A stretch of DNA of 64,000 nucleotides from Candidatus Methanophagales archaeon (GCA_024699715.1 JANPRD010000009.1:36610-100609), one strand, 5' to 3'. Shown: positions 39,176 through 50,064, counted from the first letter of the stretch. A program made the numbers and translations. The notes: generated by a model from the letters alone, not told the origin.

Positions 39176-40228
39176 ATGGAGCGAAGAGGAAGCGTCAGTA
39201 GGGGCAGAGGTGAGAGGACGAGCAAACATGCGAGCCTCGTGAGGCATGTTTTCGGACCTGTGCCTTCAAGGAGGCTCTCTCGCTCTTTAGGGATAGACCC
39301 TGTGCCGTTCAAGACATGCACATTTGACTGCATTTACTGCCAGCTCGGCAGGACAACGCAAAAAACTGTGGAGCGGAAGGAATATGTGCCTTGCGAAGTC
39401 GTTGTGAAGGAGTTGCGAGATTACCTTTCAAACGCTCCACCGTTTGACTTCGTCACATTTTCAGGCTCAGGCGAGCCCACACTCAACAAAGCGCTGGGAA
39501 AAATGATTTCTGCGGTTAGAGAGCTTACAGAAGCGCAGATTGCAGTGCTTACGAACGGCTCCCTGCTGTTTGATGAGCGAGTTGCGGAGGATTTGAGCGG
39601 GGCGGATGTCGTTTTGCCTTCGCTTGATGCCGCATCTGAGGAAATTTTCAGGCGAGTGAACAGACCTCACGAGAGCATTTCGCTCCAGAAGCTCGTTGAG
39701 GGTCTGAAGAAATTCAGGAAACGCTTCAAAGGAGAAATCTGGGTTGAAGTCATGCTTTTAAGCGGTGTGAACGACGGAGAGGAGCATTTGCTCGCACTCG
39801 CAAGGCTCTTGCGTGAAGTGAATGCGGAGAAGGTGCAGTTGAACACGCCCGTTCGTCCTTCTCCTGAGAGATGTGCTGCACTGAGCGAGTCAGATTTGGA
39901 GCGTGCATTGAAATTGTTTCTTGAGGAGGGCGTGCCTGCCGAAATCATTCCGAGTGTTCCGAGCATTCCGACCGCATCCGCCTCCTCTACGACCGATGCT
40001 TTCACGGCGAAGGAGCAGGTGCGTGGTGTGCGTGGTGTTGAGTGGGAGCGGAAGAAATCGGAGGTTCAGGCGCTGTTGAGCAGGCGACCTTGCACGGTTG
40101 AAGAGATTTCCACTTCTCTGGGGCTGAATGCGAGTGAGGTTGTGAAATACCTGCGAATACTTGAGAGTGAGGGAAAACTAAGGATGCGTAAGCATGGAGA
40201 AAGGACATTTTTCGCAGTTATTCGCTGA
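39176..40228 (+). CDS. Radical SAM protein with C-terminal winged helix
   Basis: The segment VFGPVPSRRLSRSLGIDPVPFKTCTFDCIYCQLG carries the cluster cysteines Cys48, Cys52 and Cys55. FSGSGEPTLN is the glycine-rich SAM motif. Residues 280-345 form a winged-helix domain (CTVEEISTSLGLNASEVVKYL), linked by an Ala/Ser/Glu-rich stretch. This family of archaeal Fe-S oxidoreductases is widely conserved but has no proven substrate. The PP-loop gene starts within four bases of its stop, suggesting joint work, perhaps on tRNA; that is inference. Confidence 0.85.
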   Translation: MERRGSVSRGRGERTSKHASLVRHVFGPVPSRRLSRSLGIDPVPFKTCTFDCIYCQLGRTTQKTVERKEYVPCEVVVKELRDYLSNAPPFDFVTFSGSGEPTLNKALGKMISAVRELTEAQIAVLTNGSLLFDERVAEDLSGADVVLPSLDAASEEIFRRVNRPHESISLQKLVEGLKKFRKRFKGEIWVEVMLLSGVNDGEEHLLALARLLREVNAEKVQLNTPVRPSPERCAALSESDLERALKLFLEEGVPAEIIPSVPSIPTASASSTTDAFTAKEQVRGVRGVEWERKKSEVQALLSRRPCTVEEISTSLGLNASEVVKYLRILESEGKLRMRKHGERTFFAVIR

Positions 40229-40231
40229 AAA

Positions 40232-41239
40232 TGAAGGCTGATTGCGCTGATTTCAGGCGGTTTAGACTCCGTTCTTGCGGCTAAAATCGTGAAAGAGCAA
40301 GGCATATTCGTCGTGGGGTTGCATGTGAAGATTCCGTTTGTCGCTGAGAAGAAGGAATATGCTCGCCTCTCCGCCTCTCAAATCGGAATTCCACTGCTCA
40401 CAGTTCATGCTGGAGAAGAATTCCTGCGTATTGTTCGCAACCCAAGGTTCGGCTACGGCTCCGCTCTGAATCCATGCATAGACTGCCGCATTTTCATGCT
40501 GCGGAAGGCGAAAGAGCTTGCGGAGCGGATAAATGCATCCTTCGTTGTGACAGGCGAGGTTCTCAACGAGCGACCGATGAGCCAGCACCGCACCGCTTTG
40601 AGGCTTGTTGAGCGAGAATCGGGCTTGGAAGGTCTTGTTTTGAGACCGCTTTCTGCGAAGTTGCTACCTGCTACGATTCCAGAGCGGGAAGGCTGGGTTG
40701 AACGCAGGAAAATGCTTGCGATTCGTGGTCGCAGTCGCAAAATTCAGCTCGCTCTCGCACGAAAGTTCGGCATTTCCCTTGAAAATGTTGCCTCGCCTGC
40801 TGGCGGTTGCCTCCTCACTTACAAAGAATTCGCAGCAAAATTGAGAGATTTGTTTGAGCATAATGCAGAAGTAACGCTGCGAGATGTTGAGAGGCTGAAA
40901 GTAGGCAGGCATTTCCGCTTCAAACGCTTCAAAATCATCGTCGGAAGGAACGAAGAGGAGAACAAGCGACTCCTTTCGTTAAGGAAAGCATCCGATTTTG
41001 TCCTTGAAGTGAGGGGTTTTGGCAGTCCCGTGACGATTTTGGAAGTGCCAGCGGAAGTGGAAGCAGGGGAAACGAAAGAAATTGAGGAGGCGGTTGAGGT
41101 TGCTGCTCGCCTCACTGCAAGGTATTCGGATGCGAAAGACAGGGCAGAAGTTTTGGTGTCAGTGCGTAGAGACGGTGAAAGCGAGGTGAGGGTGTCTCCT
41201 CTTGCGAGTGAGGAGGAAATCTCACGGTTGCGAGTTTGA
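40232..41239 (+). CDS. PP-loop tRNA thiolase-like protein (MnmA/ThiI-like), start disturbed
   Basis: The ATP-pyrophosphatase P-loop SGGLDS is in frame at about 40250-40267, upstream of the first in-frame start codon that follows it (GTG at 40289). The natural start ATG at 40232 is out of frame by one base: removing one A from ATGAAGG gives MRLIALISGGLDSVLAAK. Further on are NPCIDCRIFM, VVTGEVLNERPMSQHR and ASPAGGCLLT, typical of tRNA 2- or 4-thiouridine-forming PP-loop enzymes, with catalytic-type cysteines. It is coupled to the radical SAM gene before it. The exact tRNA position is unknown. Confidence 0.8.
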
Positions 41240-41302
41240 GTGTGTTGCGAGTTTGAGTGTCTTTAATTTACATTTAAGTAAGGGGAGGCGAAATTTTGCT
41301 CG

Positions 41303-42652
41303 TTGCGTTGCGGAGCAGCAGAGGTGGTGGTGAGGTTGCCGTCGTCGTCGGAGTTTTCGCTTGAGGAGGAGATGCGTAAGGCGGTTGAGAGTGTCTTTGA
41401 GGCGGTGCGCAGGCATCACGAATTTTACAGGTTCGCATTGCCGATGATTGCGAGTGAGAATGTCACAAGCCTCTCTGTTCGGAAGCTTCTCGCATCAGAT
41501 TTCTCGCACCGCTACGCAGAAGGAGATGTAGGAAAGCGTTTTTACCAGGGCTGTGAGTTCATTGACGAGGTTGAATCTCTCGCTTTGGAACTTGCGAAGC
41601 GTCTTTTCGGCGCCGAGCATGTGAATGTGAAGCCCACTTCTGGCGTGAACGCAAACATCGCAGCAATATTCGCATTAACGAATGTAGGAGACAGAATAAT
41701 GGCTCTTTCCGTTCCTGATGGAGGTCATATAAGCCATTCAAAGTTCTCCGCACCGAGTATTAGGGGTTTAAAAGTTGATTATTTGCCTTTTAATGCTGAA
41801 GAGATGAATATAGATGTTGAGAGAATGCGTCAAGAGATAGAGGAGAAGAAGCCTCGCATGATTATTTTGGGAGCATCCCTTTTCCTCTTCCCGCATCCTG
41901 TCAGAGAGGCGGTTGAAGCGATTTCTGAAGCGGATGCAAACGCAAGCGTCCTCTACGACGGCTCGCATGTTCTCGGTTTAATTGCGGGAAAGCAGTTTCA
42001 GGACCCGCTGCGAGAGGGCGCAGATGTCCTCGTCAGCAGCACGCACAAGACATTCCCGGGTCCGCAAGGAGCAATACTCCTGTGGAACAACGATGAATTG
42101 AGCGAGAGATTGGAGAATGCGGTGTTTCCCGGCACTGTGAGCAACCACCACTTGCACCATGTCGCAGGTCTCGCAGTCGCTCTCGCAGAAATGCTCGCTT
42201 TCGGTGAGGCGTATGCATCTCAAACCGTGAAAAATGCGAAGGCATTAGCGAGGAAACTGCACGAAGAAGGGTTTGATGTGCTGTGCAAGCATAAGGGCTT
42301 CACCGCATCGCATCAAGTTGCTGTGGATGTCTCTTCGCTCGGCGGCGGCTCTAAAATCGCATCTCTGCTTGAATCCGCTCACATTATCGTGAATAAGAAC
42401 ATGCTTCCTTGGGACAAATCGCCTGAAAATCCCTCAGGAATACGCATCGGCGTCCAAGAGCTCACTCGCATCGGAATGAAGGAGCGGGAAATGGCTGAAA
42501 TCGCTGTTTTCATGCGCAGGGTTGCGATTGACTGCGAACCGCCTGAAAATGTCAAGCGGGATGTGATTGAATTCCGCAGAGATTTCCAAAATGTGCATTT
42601 CTCATTTGACGACGGGGATGCTTACGCATTCTTCGACGAACTGAAAGGTTGA
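41303..42652 (+). CDS. glyA: Serine hydroxymethyltransferase-like PLP enzyme
   Basis: The fold-type I PLP enzyme has the SHMT motifs: SENVTSLSVRKLLASDFSHRYAEG near residue 50, KPTSGVNANIAAIFAL near 110 and the PLP lysine in STHKTFPGPQGA near 248. It makes glycine and a methylene-tetrahydropterin from serine; in methanogens the carrier is tetrahydromethanopterin. The protein is about 450 residues. The start is unclear: the longest frame uses TTG at 41303, with GTG codons at 41324-41332 possible, and GGGGAGGCG lies upstream at 41282-41290. Confidence 0.9.
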   Translation: MRCGAAEVVVRLPSSSEFSLEEEMRKAVESVFEAVRRHHEFYRFALPMIASENVTSLSVRKLLASDFSHRYAEGDVGKRFYQGCEFIDEVESLALELAKRLFGAEHVNVKPTSGVNANIAAIFALTNVGDRIMALSVPDGGHISHSKFSAPSIRGLKVDYLPFNAEEMNIDVERMRQEIEEKKPRMIILGASLFLFPHPVREAVEAISEADANASVLYDGSHVLGLIAGKQFQDPLREGADVLVSSTHKTFPGPQGAILLWNNDELSERLENAVFPGTVSNHHLHHVAGLAVALAEMLAFGEAYASQTVKNAKALARKLHEEGFDVLCKHKGFTASHQVAVDVSSLGGGSKIASLLESAHIIVNKNMLPWDKSPENPSGIRIGVQELTRIGMKEREMAEIAVFMRRVAIDCEPPENVKRDVIEFRRDFQNVHFSFDDGDAYAFFDELKG

Positions 42653-42751
42653 CGGGCTGGCGGGCTGACGAGCTGAGCGAGCTGACGAGTTGGCGAGTTG
42701 AAAAGCGAGGAGTGAAGCGAAGGGGGCAGGAGAGAGGGAGGCAGAAAACGA

Positions 42752-42764
42752 AAATATTTAAATA
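42752..42764 (+). promoter_or_regulatory. TATA box of the coiled-coil gene
   Basis: AATATTTAAATAG lies about 50 bases before the ATG at 42811, leaving a leader of roughly 25 bases. The stretch between glyA and this box (42653-42720) is built of short GAG/GCT-type repeats (gctgacgag, ttggcgag) and holds no gene. Confidence 0.45.
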
Positions 42765-42810
42765 GAGAGGGGGCAAGCGAGGAAAAAAGGGGAGCGAGTG
42801 AGAACGGGGA

Positions 42811-43677
42811 ATGTTAGAGGAATTTGAGGAGCGGAGAGCGGAAATTGCGAAGAAAGTTGAGGAGTTTAAGAAGCGAAGGGGGGAGCTTAACGCAGAAGCG
42901 TCAAAGTGGTCGAAACTGCGGGATGAGTTGAACAAGCAAGTGAGAGAAGTGCTTGAGCGGGCGAAAAAACTGAGAGAGCAGAGGGACGAATACGAGCGTT
43001 TAATTGAGGAGTTCAAGGAGAAGCGGAACAAACTGAACAAGGAAGCGTCAGAATGCTACGCACTTGTTGAGAAAATAAGGAGAGAGCAGAAGATAATGGA
43101 CACGAGTGTGCGTGCATTTGAAGAATTGCGACAGAAAATAGAGCAGTTAGAGATGCGACAGCAGACGGAAGTGATGAGTGTTGAGCAAGAGCGGAAGTTA
43201 GTTGCGAAGATTTCGGCGCTGCGAAGGGAATTTGAGCGGATGCAAAAGGTGCTTGAGCAGGACAAGCAGCTGAAGGAACTGCTTAAGAAGGCTCAAAGCA
43301 TCAAAAAAGAGGCGGACAAATACCACGAGGAAGTGCTTAAGTATGTGAAACTCTCGCATGAGTGCAGGGACAAGATTTCAGAGTGCTACAAAGAAGCGGA
43401 CAGGCTGCGAGAGAAGGCTGACGAAGCCCACAGGATGTTTCTTGACGCCCAGCGTGCTGCTGACGAGGCACATGCTCTCTACCTGAAATACAAGCGAGAT
43501 TTGCGAGACTTTGACAAACTAATTGACGGACTTCGCCGAAAGATGCGAGCGGACTGGACATTCAGGGAGCGAATGGAGGCAAGGAAGAAACTCAAGGACT
43601 TGCTTGAGCGCTTCAAGGAGGGTAAAAAACTGAGCACCGAAGACTTAATGCTATTCCAACGACTTGAACAGCTGTGA
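42811..43677 (+). CDS. Archaeal long coiled-coil protein (COG1340-like)
   Basis: The 288-residue protein is almost wholly heptad-patterned and charged, from residue 1 to about 235, with a short conserved end ([25 protein letters not shown]). This matches the uncharacterised archaeal coiled-coil family once labelled as phosphoserine-phosphatase-like. There is no signal peptide, membrane segment or enzyme motif. Low sequence complexity is natural here and not a sign of decay. Role unknown; SMC-like scaffold functions have been guessed for the family. Confidence 0.8.
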   Translation: MLEEFEERRAEIAKKVEEFKKRRGELNAEASKWSKLRDELNKQVREVLERAKKLREQRDEYERLIEEFKEKRNKLNKEASECYALVEKIRREQKIMDTSVRAFEELRQKIEQLEMRQQTEVMSVEQERKLVAKISALRREFERMQKVLEQDKQLKELLKKAQSIKKEADKYHEEVLKYVKLSHECRDKISECYKEADRLREKADEAHRMFLDAQRAADEAHALYLKYKRDLRDFDKLIDGLRRKMRADWTFRERMEARKKLKDLLERFKEGKKLSTEDLMLFQRLEQL

Positions 43678-43754
43678 TTTACCCCCCTCTATTTTTAGAC
43701 TTTTATTCCTCCTCCTTCCCAAGAAGGGCTTATGAGGGGATTAAGGTGGTTGCG

Positions 43755-45413
43755 ATGGCGGGCTTGCTTTTCCTTGCTCCGCTTGCGGGCATTCTCGCCC
43801 TCGTGTTCGCAGGGTTTTTCGCCTTCTGGACGCTGAAGCAGCCGAAAGGAGACGAAAGTATGAATGCGGTTTCTGAGGCGATTCAAGAGGGCGCTTCAGC
43901 ATACATGCGTCGCCAGTTTAAAACAATTGCCGTCGTTGCGGTTTTGATTGCTGCGATTCTTGCGGTTGCACTCGCAAAAGCGAAGGGATTTCACGGATTT
44001 CTTGATTCTTCAAGGGTTGCTCTCGGCTTCCTCGCAGGCTCTTTCTTCTCCGCTCTCGCAGGCTATGTCGGAATGACCGTCTCAACTCGCTCAAATGTCA
44101 GAGTTGCGCAAGCAGCAAAGACGGCGGGACTGCGGAGAGCATTTGAAGTTGCGTTCAGGGGCGGAGCGGTCACGGGATTCTCTGTTGTAGGTCTCGCCTT
44201 GCTCGGCATTTCTCTCTTCTACATCGCATACGGCGGTTTGGACGCAGAGAGGGCGGTTCACGCTGTTGACCTCGTCGTCGGCTTCGGCTTCGGCGCATCG
44301 CTAATCTCGCTGTTCGCAAGAATAGGCGGCGGAATATACACAAAATCTGCGGATGTCGGCGCAGACCTCGTCGGTAAGGTGGAGGCGGGCATTCCTGAGG
44401 ACGACCCGAGAAACGCAGGCGTGATTGCTGACAATGTCGGCGATAATGTCGGCGACTGCGCTGGAATGGCAGCGGATTTATTTGAGACTTATGTCGTTAC
44501 TGCGATTGCTGCGATGCTTATTGGGGGTTTAATCTTAAAAAAGGGGATTTTAAATGAAATTTTTGGTCTTAAAGCGGTTGAATATCCGCTCATTCTTTGT
44601 GCTATGGCGATTTTCGCATCCATCGTTGCTGTTTTCACAGTTCGCATGGGCAAGAAAGAGAATATTATGGGTGCGATGTATCGTGGTGTCGCAACTTCAG
44701 CCGTTTTAAGCATTATTTTGTTCTATATTGTGACAGTTAAGATGTTTGGAGCGGGTGTTATTCCGCTTTCTATATTCATTTCTGCGGTTGTGGGCATCGT
44801 GATAATGGCGTTAATGATAGTAGTGACTGAATATTTCACGCAGATGCACGCTCCAGTGAGAGCGATTGCAGACGCAAGCAAGACAGGTGCGGGAACGAAT
44901 CTGATAATGGGGCTTTCTGTGGGTATGCTCTCCACAGGACTTCCCGTCGTGATTATTTGTGCTGGAATACTCGCAGCGTTCCTCGTTCCTTTCGCTTTCG
45001 CAAGAGCGGTGGGTGCAGGCGTTGAAGTGGCATTCTTGCTGGGACTCTACGGCATCGCCATCGCTGCGGTTGCGATGCTTTCAACGACAGGCATGATTAT
45101 CACACTTGACGCTTACGGTCCAATCACGGATAACGCAGGCGGAATTGCAGAAATGGCTTCGCTTCCCGAAGAGGTGCGTGCAACGACAGATAAATTGGAC
45201 GCCGTCGGAAACACGACAAAAGCGGTCACGAAAGGCTACGCAATCGCATCCGCAGCACTCGCAGCACTCGCTCTTTTCTCAGATTATTTGCATAAGGTGG
45301 GACTCACCGCTGATAAATTCAGCCTTTTTAATCCATTTCGTGCTTGTCGGTCTCCTTCTCGGCGGATTGCTTCCTTTCATTTTCAGTGCGGTGACGATGC
45401 GAGCAGTCGGTAA
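43755..45413 (+). CDS. hppA: Membrane H+-translocating pyrophosphatase, N-terminal part (frameshifted)
   Basis: This pump couples pyrophosphate hydrolysis to ion export. From ATG 43755 (AGGTGG upstream) the many-helix protein carries the pyrophosphate-binding signature [30 protein letters not shown] and NAGGIAEMA. The motif [15 protein letters not shown] has Lys at the position that marks K+-independent H+-pumps (Ala in K+-dependent ones). After FSLFNP the frame is lost; removing one T from the TTT at 45336-45338 restores [13 protein letters not shown] in the next frame. The last 20 or so codons of this frame are artificial. Confidence 0.93.
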   Translation: MAGLLFLAPLAGILALVFAGFFAFWTLKQPKGDESMNAVSEAIQEGASAYMRRQFKTIAVVAVLIAAILAVALAKAKGFHGFLDSSRVALGFLAGSFFSALAGYVGMTVSTRSNVRVAQAAKTAGLRRAFEVAFRGGAVTGFSVVGLALLGISLFYIAYGGLDAERAVHAVDLVVGFGFGASLISLFARIGGGIYTKSADVGADLVGKVEAGIPEDDPRNAGVIADNVGDNVGDCAGMAADLFETYVVTAIAAMLIGGLILKKGILNEIFGLKAVEYPLILCAMAIFASIVAVFTVRMGKKENIMGAMYRGVATSAVLSIILFYIVTVKMFGAGVIPLSIFISAVVGIVIMALMIVVTEYFTQMHAPVRAIADASKTGAGTNLIMGLSVGMLSTGLPVVIICAGILAAFLVPFAFARAVGAGVEVAFLLGLYGIAIAAVAMLSTTGMIITLDAYGPITDNAGGIAEMASLPEEVRATTDKLDAVGNTTKAVTKGYAIASAALAALALFSDYLHKVGLTADKFSLFNPFRACRSPSRRIASFHFQCGDDASSR

Positions 45414-45897
45414 AGGAGCGTTCAAGGTCGTTGAAGAAGTGCGGCGTCAGTTCAGAGAGATTAAGGGTCTCTGGGAAGGGAAGGCGAAGCCCGAATACGG
45501 CAAGTGCGTTGACATCGTTACCGCTGCAGCTCTGCGAGAGATGGTCATTCCTGGGTTGATTGCGGTCGTTGTGCCACTCGCAGTCGGCTTCCTTCTCGGC
45601 TCTGTCGCACTCGGCGGTCTCCTCATAGGTGTGATTGTCTCTGGCTTGGTGCTTGCTCTTATGATGGCTAACGGCGGCGCCGCTTGGGACAACGCAAAGA
45701 AAATGATTGAAGACGGTTATCTCGGCGGTAAAGGCAGCGATGCTCACAAAGCCGCTGTCGTCGGAGACACCGTCGGAGACCCCTTCAAAGACACCGCAGG
45801 ACCCGCTATTAACCCGCTTATAAAGGCGATGAACATGGTCGCCATCCTCTTCTCCTCGCTATTCCTCGCTTACGGCGTGTTCTCCATTTCTGTGTGA
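45337..45897 (+). CDS. hppA: Membrane H+-translocating pyrophosphatase, C-terminal part (frameshifted)
   Basis: This part holds the last helices and the final conserved loop: [23 protein letters not shown], then [15 protein letters not shown] and [27 protein letters not shown], which bind Mg-pyrophosphate. Both halves together give about 713 residues, the usual length. All active-site motifs are intact on both sides, so the gene is probably functional in the cell. Confidence 0.92.
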   Translation, partial: FVLVGLLLGGLLPFIFSAVTMRAVGKGAFKVVEEVRRQFREIKGLWEGKAKPEYGKCVDIVTAAALREMVIPGLIAVVVPLAVGFLLGSVALGGLLIGVIVSGLVLALMMANGGAAWDNAKKMIEDGYLGGKGSDAHKAAVVGDTVGDPFKDTAGPAINPLIKAMNMVAILFSSLFLAYGVFSISV

Positions 45898-46012
45898 AGT
45901 GTGGGTGTGAAGTGAGCTCGCTAAAACACGCAAAACGGAAGGTTTCCCAGTTTTTTCCTGTCGACGCCACCACAGAGTAAAGTTTTTAAAGGATGCTCGC
46001 TTATTTTTCAGT

Positions 46013-46087
46013 AGCGGGGTGGGGTAGTCAGGACATCCCGTCGGGCTCATAACCCGGAGATCGGTGGTTCGAATCCACCCCCCGCTA
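46013..46087 (+). tRNA. Initiator tRNA-Met (CAU)
   Basis: The acceptor stem starts with A1 paired to U72 (AGCGGGG/CCCCGCT), discriminator A, and the anticodon stem ends in three G-C pairs (GGG/CCC) around the loop CTCATAA. Both are marks of the archaeal initiator tRNA. A TATA-like box (GTTTTTAAAG) lies at 45982-45991. The T arm GGTGG-TTCGAAT-CCACC is regular. Confidence 0.94.
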
Positions 46088-46203
46088 TCACGACGCTTTC
46101 CCCTCTTCCTTTCGCCCACTGCATTCAGCAGTCGCAACGGAAAACAGAAAACACAGCGGAAAGCAGAAGAAAGCGAAAACCAAGAAAAAAGGCGAAAAGC
46201 GGC

Positions 46204-46743
46204 ATGGAAATTGTGATTCTTCGGCTCGGACACCGCCCTGAGAGAGACAAGCGAGTGACGACGCATGTCGCACTCACGGGAAGAGCCTTCGGGGCGAAAG
46301 GCATGATTCTCTCCACGGAGGATGAAAGCGTAAAGCGCAGCATTTCGGATGTTTCCGCACGCTGGGGTGGCGATTTCTTCGTTAAAACGGAAAATTGGCG
46401 TCAAGCACTCCAAAAATGGAAGCAAAATGGCGGAAAAGTGTGCCATCTCACGATGTATGGTCTTCATATTCTTGATGTTCTGCATGAAATTCGTCAAGTT
46501 CAGAGATTAATGGTCGTCGTCGGTGCGGAGAAAGTGCCTCGTGAAGTGTTTGAAATCGCAGACTGGAATGTTGCAGTGGGTCACCAGCCACATTCAGAGG
46601 TCGCTGCACTCGCAGTCTTCCTCGTGCTTCTTCTCGGTGAGGACGCTTTGAGAACTCGTTTTGAGGACGCTCTACTTGAAATCGTGCCGAGCGAGCGGGG
46701 TAAAAAAGTGCTGAGGCGCTCTGAAAAGAATGGAAAGAAATGA
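46204..46743 (+). CDS. tRNA (cytidine-56-2'-O)-methyltransferase Trm56
   Basis: Trm56 is an archaea-specific SPOUT methyltransferase that modifies C56 in the T loop. The N-terminus [27 protein letters not shown], the [12 protein letters not shown] segment near residue 80 and the knot region VVVGAEKVP...[22 protein letters not shown] match the family well. The length of 179 residues is normal. It directly follows the initiator tRNA gene and is convergent with hisD. Confidence 0.93.
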   Translation: MEIVILRLGHRPERDKRVTTHVALTGRAFGAKGMILSTEDESVKRSISDVSARWGGDFFVKTENWRQALQKWKQNGGKVCHLTMYGLHILDVLHEIRQVQRLMVVVGAEKVPREVFEIADWNVAVGHQPHSEVAALAVFLVLLLGEDALRTRFEDALLEIVPSERGKKVLRRSEKNGKK

Positions 46744-46815
46744 TGCGAAGAGGCATGCTGCGAATAAAGCGAGTGGAAGCGTGTGCGTGTCTGCGAGTTT
46801 TAGAGCGGGCTGAAA

Positions 46816-48174
46816 TCACTTGAACCGCACTTCAACTGAGCGAGCGTGCATTTCCATGCCTTCTGCACGAGCAAGCTGGACGACCGCATCCTTAATTTTA
46901 CGCAGACCCTCGGCGTCAAGCATCTGAACGGTCATTCTACGCATGAAGTCATGGACGCTCAATCCTGAAAAGAGAGAGGCGAAGCCAGCAGTCGGCAAGA
47001 CATGGTTCGCACCCGTTGCGTAGTCTCCTGCTGCGACTGGCGAGAACGCACCCAAGAAGACGGAGCCTGCGTTTTTCACACCTCGCAAAACTTCAAAAGG
47101 CTCACGAACAACGATTTCAAGGTGCTCAGGCGCATATTCATTCGCAAACTCCACGCACTCCTCCATGCTTCCGAGCAGAATCCAGAATTGCCTCGCTCCT
47201 GCACTCCCCCTCGCCTCCGCCTTCTCTGCCTTCTCTGCCCGCTCTGCCCGCTCTACCTGCTCTTCTGCAAGCTCTAATTCTTTTTGCACTGCGTTTGCAA
47301 GCCTCTCGTCGTCAGTGAGCAGTATTGCCTTTGAGTGAGTGCCGTGTTCCGCCTGTGCGAGCATGTCCGCAGCAATAAATTCGGGATTTGCGGAGGCATC
47401 TGCGATAATTAGAACTTCAGAGGGACCCGCAGGGAACTCAATCTCTGTGCGACGCTCACTACGCAAGAGCATCTTCGCAGCAGTCACAAAGACATTACCG
47501 GGACCGACAATCTTCTGCACCTTCGGAATCGTTTCAGTGCCGAATGCGAGGGCTGCAATCGCTTGAGCGCCTCCCACCTTGAATATGCGAGATGCACCTG
47601 CGAGGCGAGCGGCGAAAAGCACTGCAGCGCTGATTTTCCCGTCCTTCCGCTGCGGAGGCGTGCAAACTGCGATTTCACGCACACCCGCAACACTCGCAGG
47701 AATCACGCACATTAAAGCGGTGCTGAAGTAGCCTGAAGGCACATAAACGCCCACTCGCTCAAGCGGGACGAAAACCTCGCCGAGAATGATGCTTCCTTTG
47801 CTGCCACTTCTCACGACGCCTCTCTCGCTTTCAACGCCACCAACGCCGAAATCTTCAAACCAAGACTTGCTTTTCTGTCTGAAGTGGAACTTACGAATGG
47901 CTTCCGCTGCGAATTCTATGCTTTTCTTCAGAGCGGGGTCAAGGCTCGCCTCCGCCTCCTCCAATTCCGCCTCGCTCACCTCTAATTCGCTGGGTTGCAA
48001 TTTCACACCGTCAAATCGCTCTGTGAGCTCAACTAACGCAGCATCACCTCGCTCCTTCACCGCTTCCACAATCTCACGCACCGCAGGGAAGACCGCCTCT
48101 ATTTCAGACAAGCCTCGCATCTCCGCCTTTTCCGCATCGCTCAAATCCCTTATCCTCGCTCTACGCACACGCAT
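46816..48174 (-). CDS. hisD: Histidinol dehydrogenase
   Basis: HisD carries out the last two steps of histidine synthesis. Signatures include [20 protein letters not shown] near residue 127, [12 protein letters not shown] near 220, [15 protein letters not shown] near 245 and the zinc-site region AEHGTHSKA near 272. Between the Gln and Phe of [20 protein letters not shown]... lies a 20-residue Ala/Glu/Arg/Lys repeat insert absent from the family. I start it at ATG 48174 ([11 protein letters not shown]), 452 residues; the frame is open 23 codons further upstream. hisA is 10 kb away, so the his genes are scattered. Confidence 0.95.
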   Translation of the reverse strand: MRVRRARIRDLSDAEKAEMRGLSEIEAVFPAVREIVEAVKERGDAALVELTERFDGVKLQPSELEVSEAELEEAEASLDPALKKSIEFAAEAIRKFHFRQKSKSWFEDFGVGGVESERGVVRSGSKGSIILGEVFVPLERVGVYVPSGYFSTALMCVIPASVAGVREIAVCTPPQRKDGKISAAVLFAARLAGASRIFKVGGAQAIAALAFGTETIPKVQKIVGPGNVFVTAAKMLLRSERRTEIEFPAGPSEVLIIADASANPEFIAADMLAQAEHGTHSKAILLTDDERLANAVQKELELAEEQVERAERAEKAEKAEARGSAGARQFWILLGSMEECVEFANEYAPEHLEIVVREPFEVLRGVKNAGSVFLGAFSPVAAGDYATGANHVLPTAGFASLFSGLSVHDFMRRMTVQMLDAEGLRKIKDAVVQLARAEGMEMHARSVEVRFK

Positions 48175-48253
48175 CCGTCCTCTTTTCCCACTGAGAGCGA
48201 AAAATGAATAAGGATAACACGCATCAGCACACCGCAAGGTCAAGCGTCTTGCG

Positions 48254-48272
48254 AAAAATAAAATTTAAAAAC
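48254..48272 (+). promoter_or_regulatory. Promoter of the uL6 gene
   Basis: The run AAAATAAAATTTAAAAACG lies about 43-61 bases before the ATG at 48315, in the divergent gap with hisD, and is the strongest AT box in the gap. Confidence 0.4.
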
Positions 48273-48314
48273 GCAGCGGAAAGCAAGCGAGGTAGAAGAG
48301 GGAGGCGGGCGAGC

Positions 48315-48983
48315 ATGGAAGGCGTTGAGGCTGTCGCATCAGAAGGAGCGGGAACAGCAGGAACGGAGGAACGGAAGAGGAAGAGAGGCAAGAAAGAGGG
48401 AGTCAGCGTCAGCATTCCCGTGCCTGCGGGCGTCAGCGTTGAAATTGAGGATGGAAAAGTCAGGGTTTCGGGACCGAAAGGCGTGCTTGAGCGTTCGCTT
48501 CGCTTTCCTGGCGTGAAAATAGAGAAGAGAGCGGTGGAAAGCGGTTCTGCTGCGGCGGAAGGGAGCGGTGTTGAAATCGTTGTAGAGAGCGATTCCGCTC
48601 GCAGGAAGAAGAAGGCGATTGTCGGCACTTTCGCCGCTCACATCCGCAACATGATTCTCGGCGTCACTGAAGGCTTCTACTACAAACTCCGCATATTGCA
48701 TTCTCATTTCCCGATTCAAGTGAGCGTCTCAAGGGACAGCGTCCTCATTTCCAACTTCTTGGGCGAGAAGAAGAGCAGGGTTGCGAAGATTCTTGAGGGC
48801 GTCTCCGTTGAGGTCAAAGGCAAGGAAATCATCGTGAGAGGCATAAATAAGGAAGCAGTCGGGCAGACAGCAGCAAATATTGAGCGATGCACTCGCATAA
48901 AGCGAAGAGACCCACGAGTCTTCCAAGACGGCATTTACATCGTTGAAAAAGGAACAGGGAGCGGCGAAGCCGAAGAGGCGTAA
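48315..48983 (+). CDS. rpl6: Ribosomal protein uL6 with N-terminal extension
   Basis: The uL6 fold is complete from about residue 32: [69 protein letters not shown] and [10 protein letters not shown]. Ahead of it is an Ala/Gly/Glu/Lys/Arg-rich extension of about 30 residues, and an extra Ser/Ala/Gly insert lies near residue 80. In most archaea rpl6 sits inside the spc ribosomal operon; here its neighbours are hisD and the A-ATPase D gene, so the operon must be broken or this is a second copy. Which cannot be told from the window. Confidence 0.93.
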   Translation: MEGVEAVASEGAGTAGTEERKRKRGKKEGVSVSIPVPAGVSVEIEDGKVRVSGPKGVLERSLRFPGVKIEKRAVESGSAAAEGSGVEIVVESDSARRKKKAIVGTFAAHIRNMILGVTEGFYYKLRILHSHFPIQVSVSRDSVLISNFLGEKKSRVAKILEGVSVEVKGKEIIVRGINKEAVGQTAANIERCTRIKRRDPRVFQDGIYIVEKGTGSGEAEEA

Positions 48984-49079
48984 GAGCGTAAGAGAGAGCG
49001 AGGGGCGAGGAGAGCGAGCGTCTGAAAAGGCGGAGAGAGAAAGACGCTGGAGAGCTGGGAAGAAGGGGGGCTGTGCGTA

Positions 49080-49826
49080 ATGACGGTTGGAAGGTTGGAG
49101 GGCGTGAGTCCCACGAGGATGGAGTTGCTCCGTCTGAGCAGGCGAGAGAAGCTTGCGGAGAAGGGAGAGGAGTTGTTGCGTGAAAAGAGGGATGCGTTAA
49201 TTGCGGAGTTATTGGATGTGGTGGGCGAGGTCAGGAGCGCTCGTAAAGAGGTTGAGGCGAAGTTGAGAGAGGCATTCACGCATCTCGCAATCGCAAAAGC
49301 GCTCATGGGAGAAGATGCGGTGAGGCAGCTCGCTTTCGCAGCGAAGCCTCGTGAGCTTCAAATGGAGTTCGCATCAAGGAGCGTGATGGGCGTGAGTGTC
49401 CCGATGATTGAATTTTCGCCTCTCGTAAGAAGGGCGACGGAGCGAGGATATAGCATTCACGACAGCTCGGCAGCGCTTGACGATGCCGCTCGCTGCTTTG
49501 AAGAGGCGCTTGAGAAGATTTTGAGGCTTGCTGAGGTTGAAGAAGCGGTGAGACATCTCGCATCTGAGGTTGAGAAGACGAAGAGGCGTGTGAATGCCCT
49601 CAAATACATTATGATTCCTCGCTTGAAGGCAACAAGAAAATACATAGAGATGCGCCTTGAGGAGATGGAGCGAGAGAACTTCACTCGCTTGAAGAAAATA
49701 AAGGCGGTGCTTGAGCGTAGAGCGTCGGCAGAAGCGTCGTCGGCGTCGTCAGCGGTGGTGGAGGCGGGTGTCGGTGGAGGCAGTGAAGGAGATTTAAAGG
49801 TGAGCGAAGGAGAAGGAAAGCCTTAA
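49080..49826 (+). CDS. atpD: A-type ATP synthase subunit D
   Basis: Subunit D is the central rotor stalk that links the catalytic head to the membrane ring. The family start SPTRMELLRLSRREKLAEKGEELLREKRDAL and end VEKTKRRVNALKYIMIPRLKATRKYIEMRLEEMERENFTRLKKIK are both present, forming the long antiparallel coiled coil. The last 30 residues are Ala/Ser/Gly/Glu-rich and not conserved. No other ATP synthase gene is in the window, although atpD commonly follows atpAB in archaea. Confidence 0.94.
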   Translation: MTVGRLEGVSPTRMELLRLSRREKLAEKGEELLREKRDALIAELLDVVGEVRSARKEVEAKLREAFTHLAIAKALMGEDAVRQLAFAAKPRELQMEFASRSVMGVSVPMIEFSPLVRRATERGYSIHDSSAALDDAARCFEEALEKILRLAEVEEAVRHLASEVEKTKRRVNALKYIMIPRLKATRKYIEMRLEEMERENFTRLKKIKAVLERRASAEASSASSAVVEAGVGGGSEGDLKVSEGEGKP

Positions 49827-50064
49827 AAAGGAGAGAAGTATTTGAGGAGAAGGGGAAGGTGGGGAAAGTTTTTTTAATACCTCCTTCGGACATTTCAAAC
49901 TCAAATGAGAAGAGGATGGTGGAGGAGAAAGGAGATGCTTGGCGTGTTTGTCTCCTCTTGCTTTGTGCTTGGATGTGGAATGGAGGCATCACGCTCATCC
50001 GCTCAAGGATGGGGGCGCTTCTCGGTGGGGCGCCTTATAAATACCGCCGAGAACCGAAAAGCAT

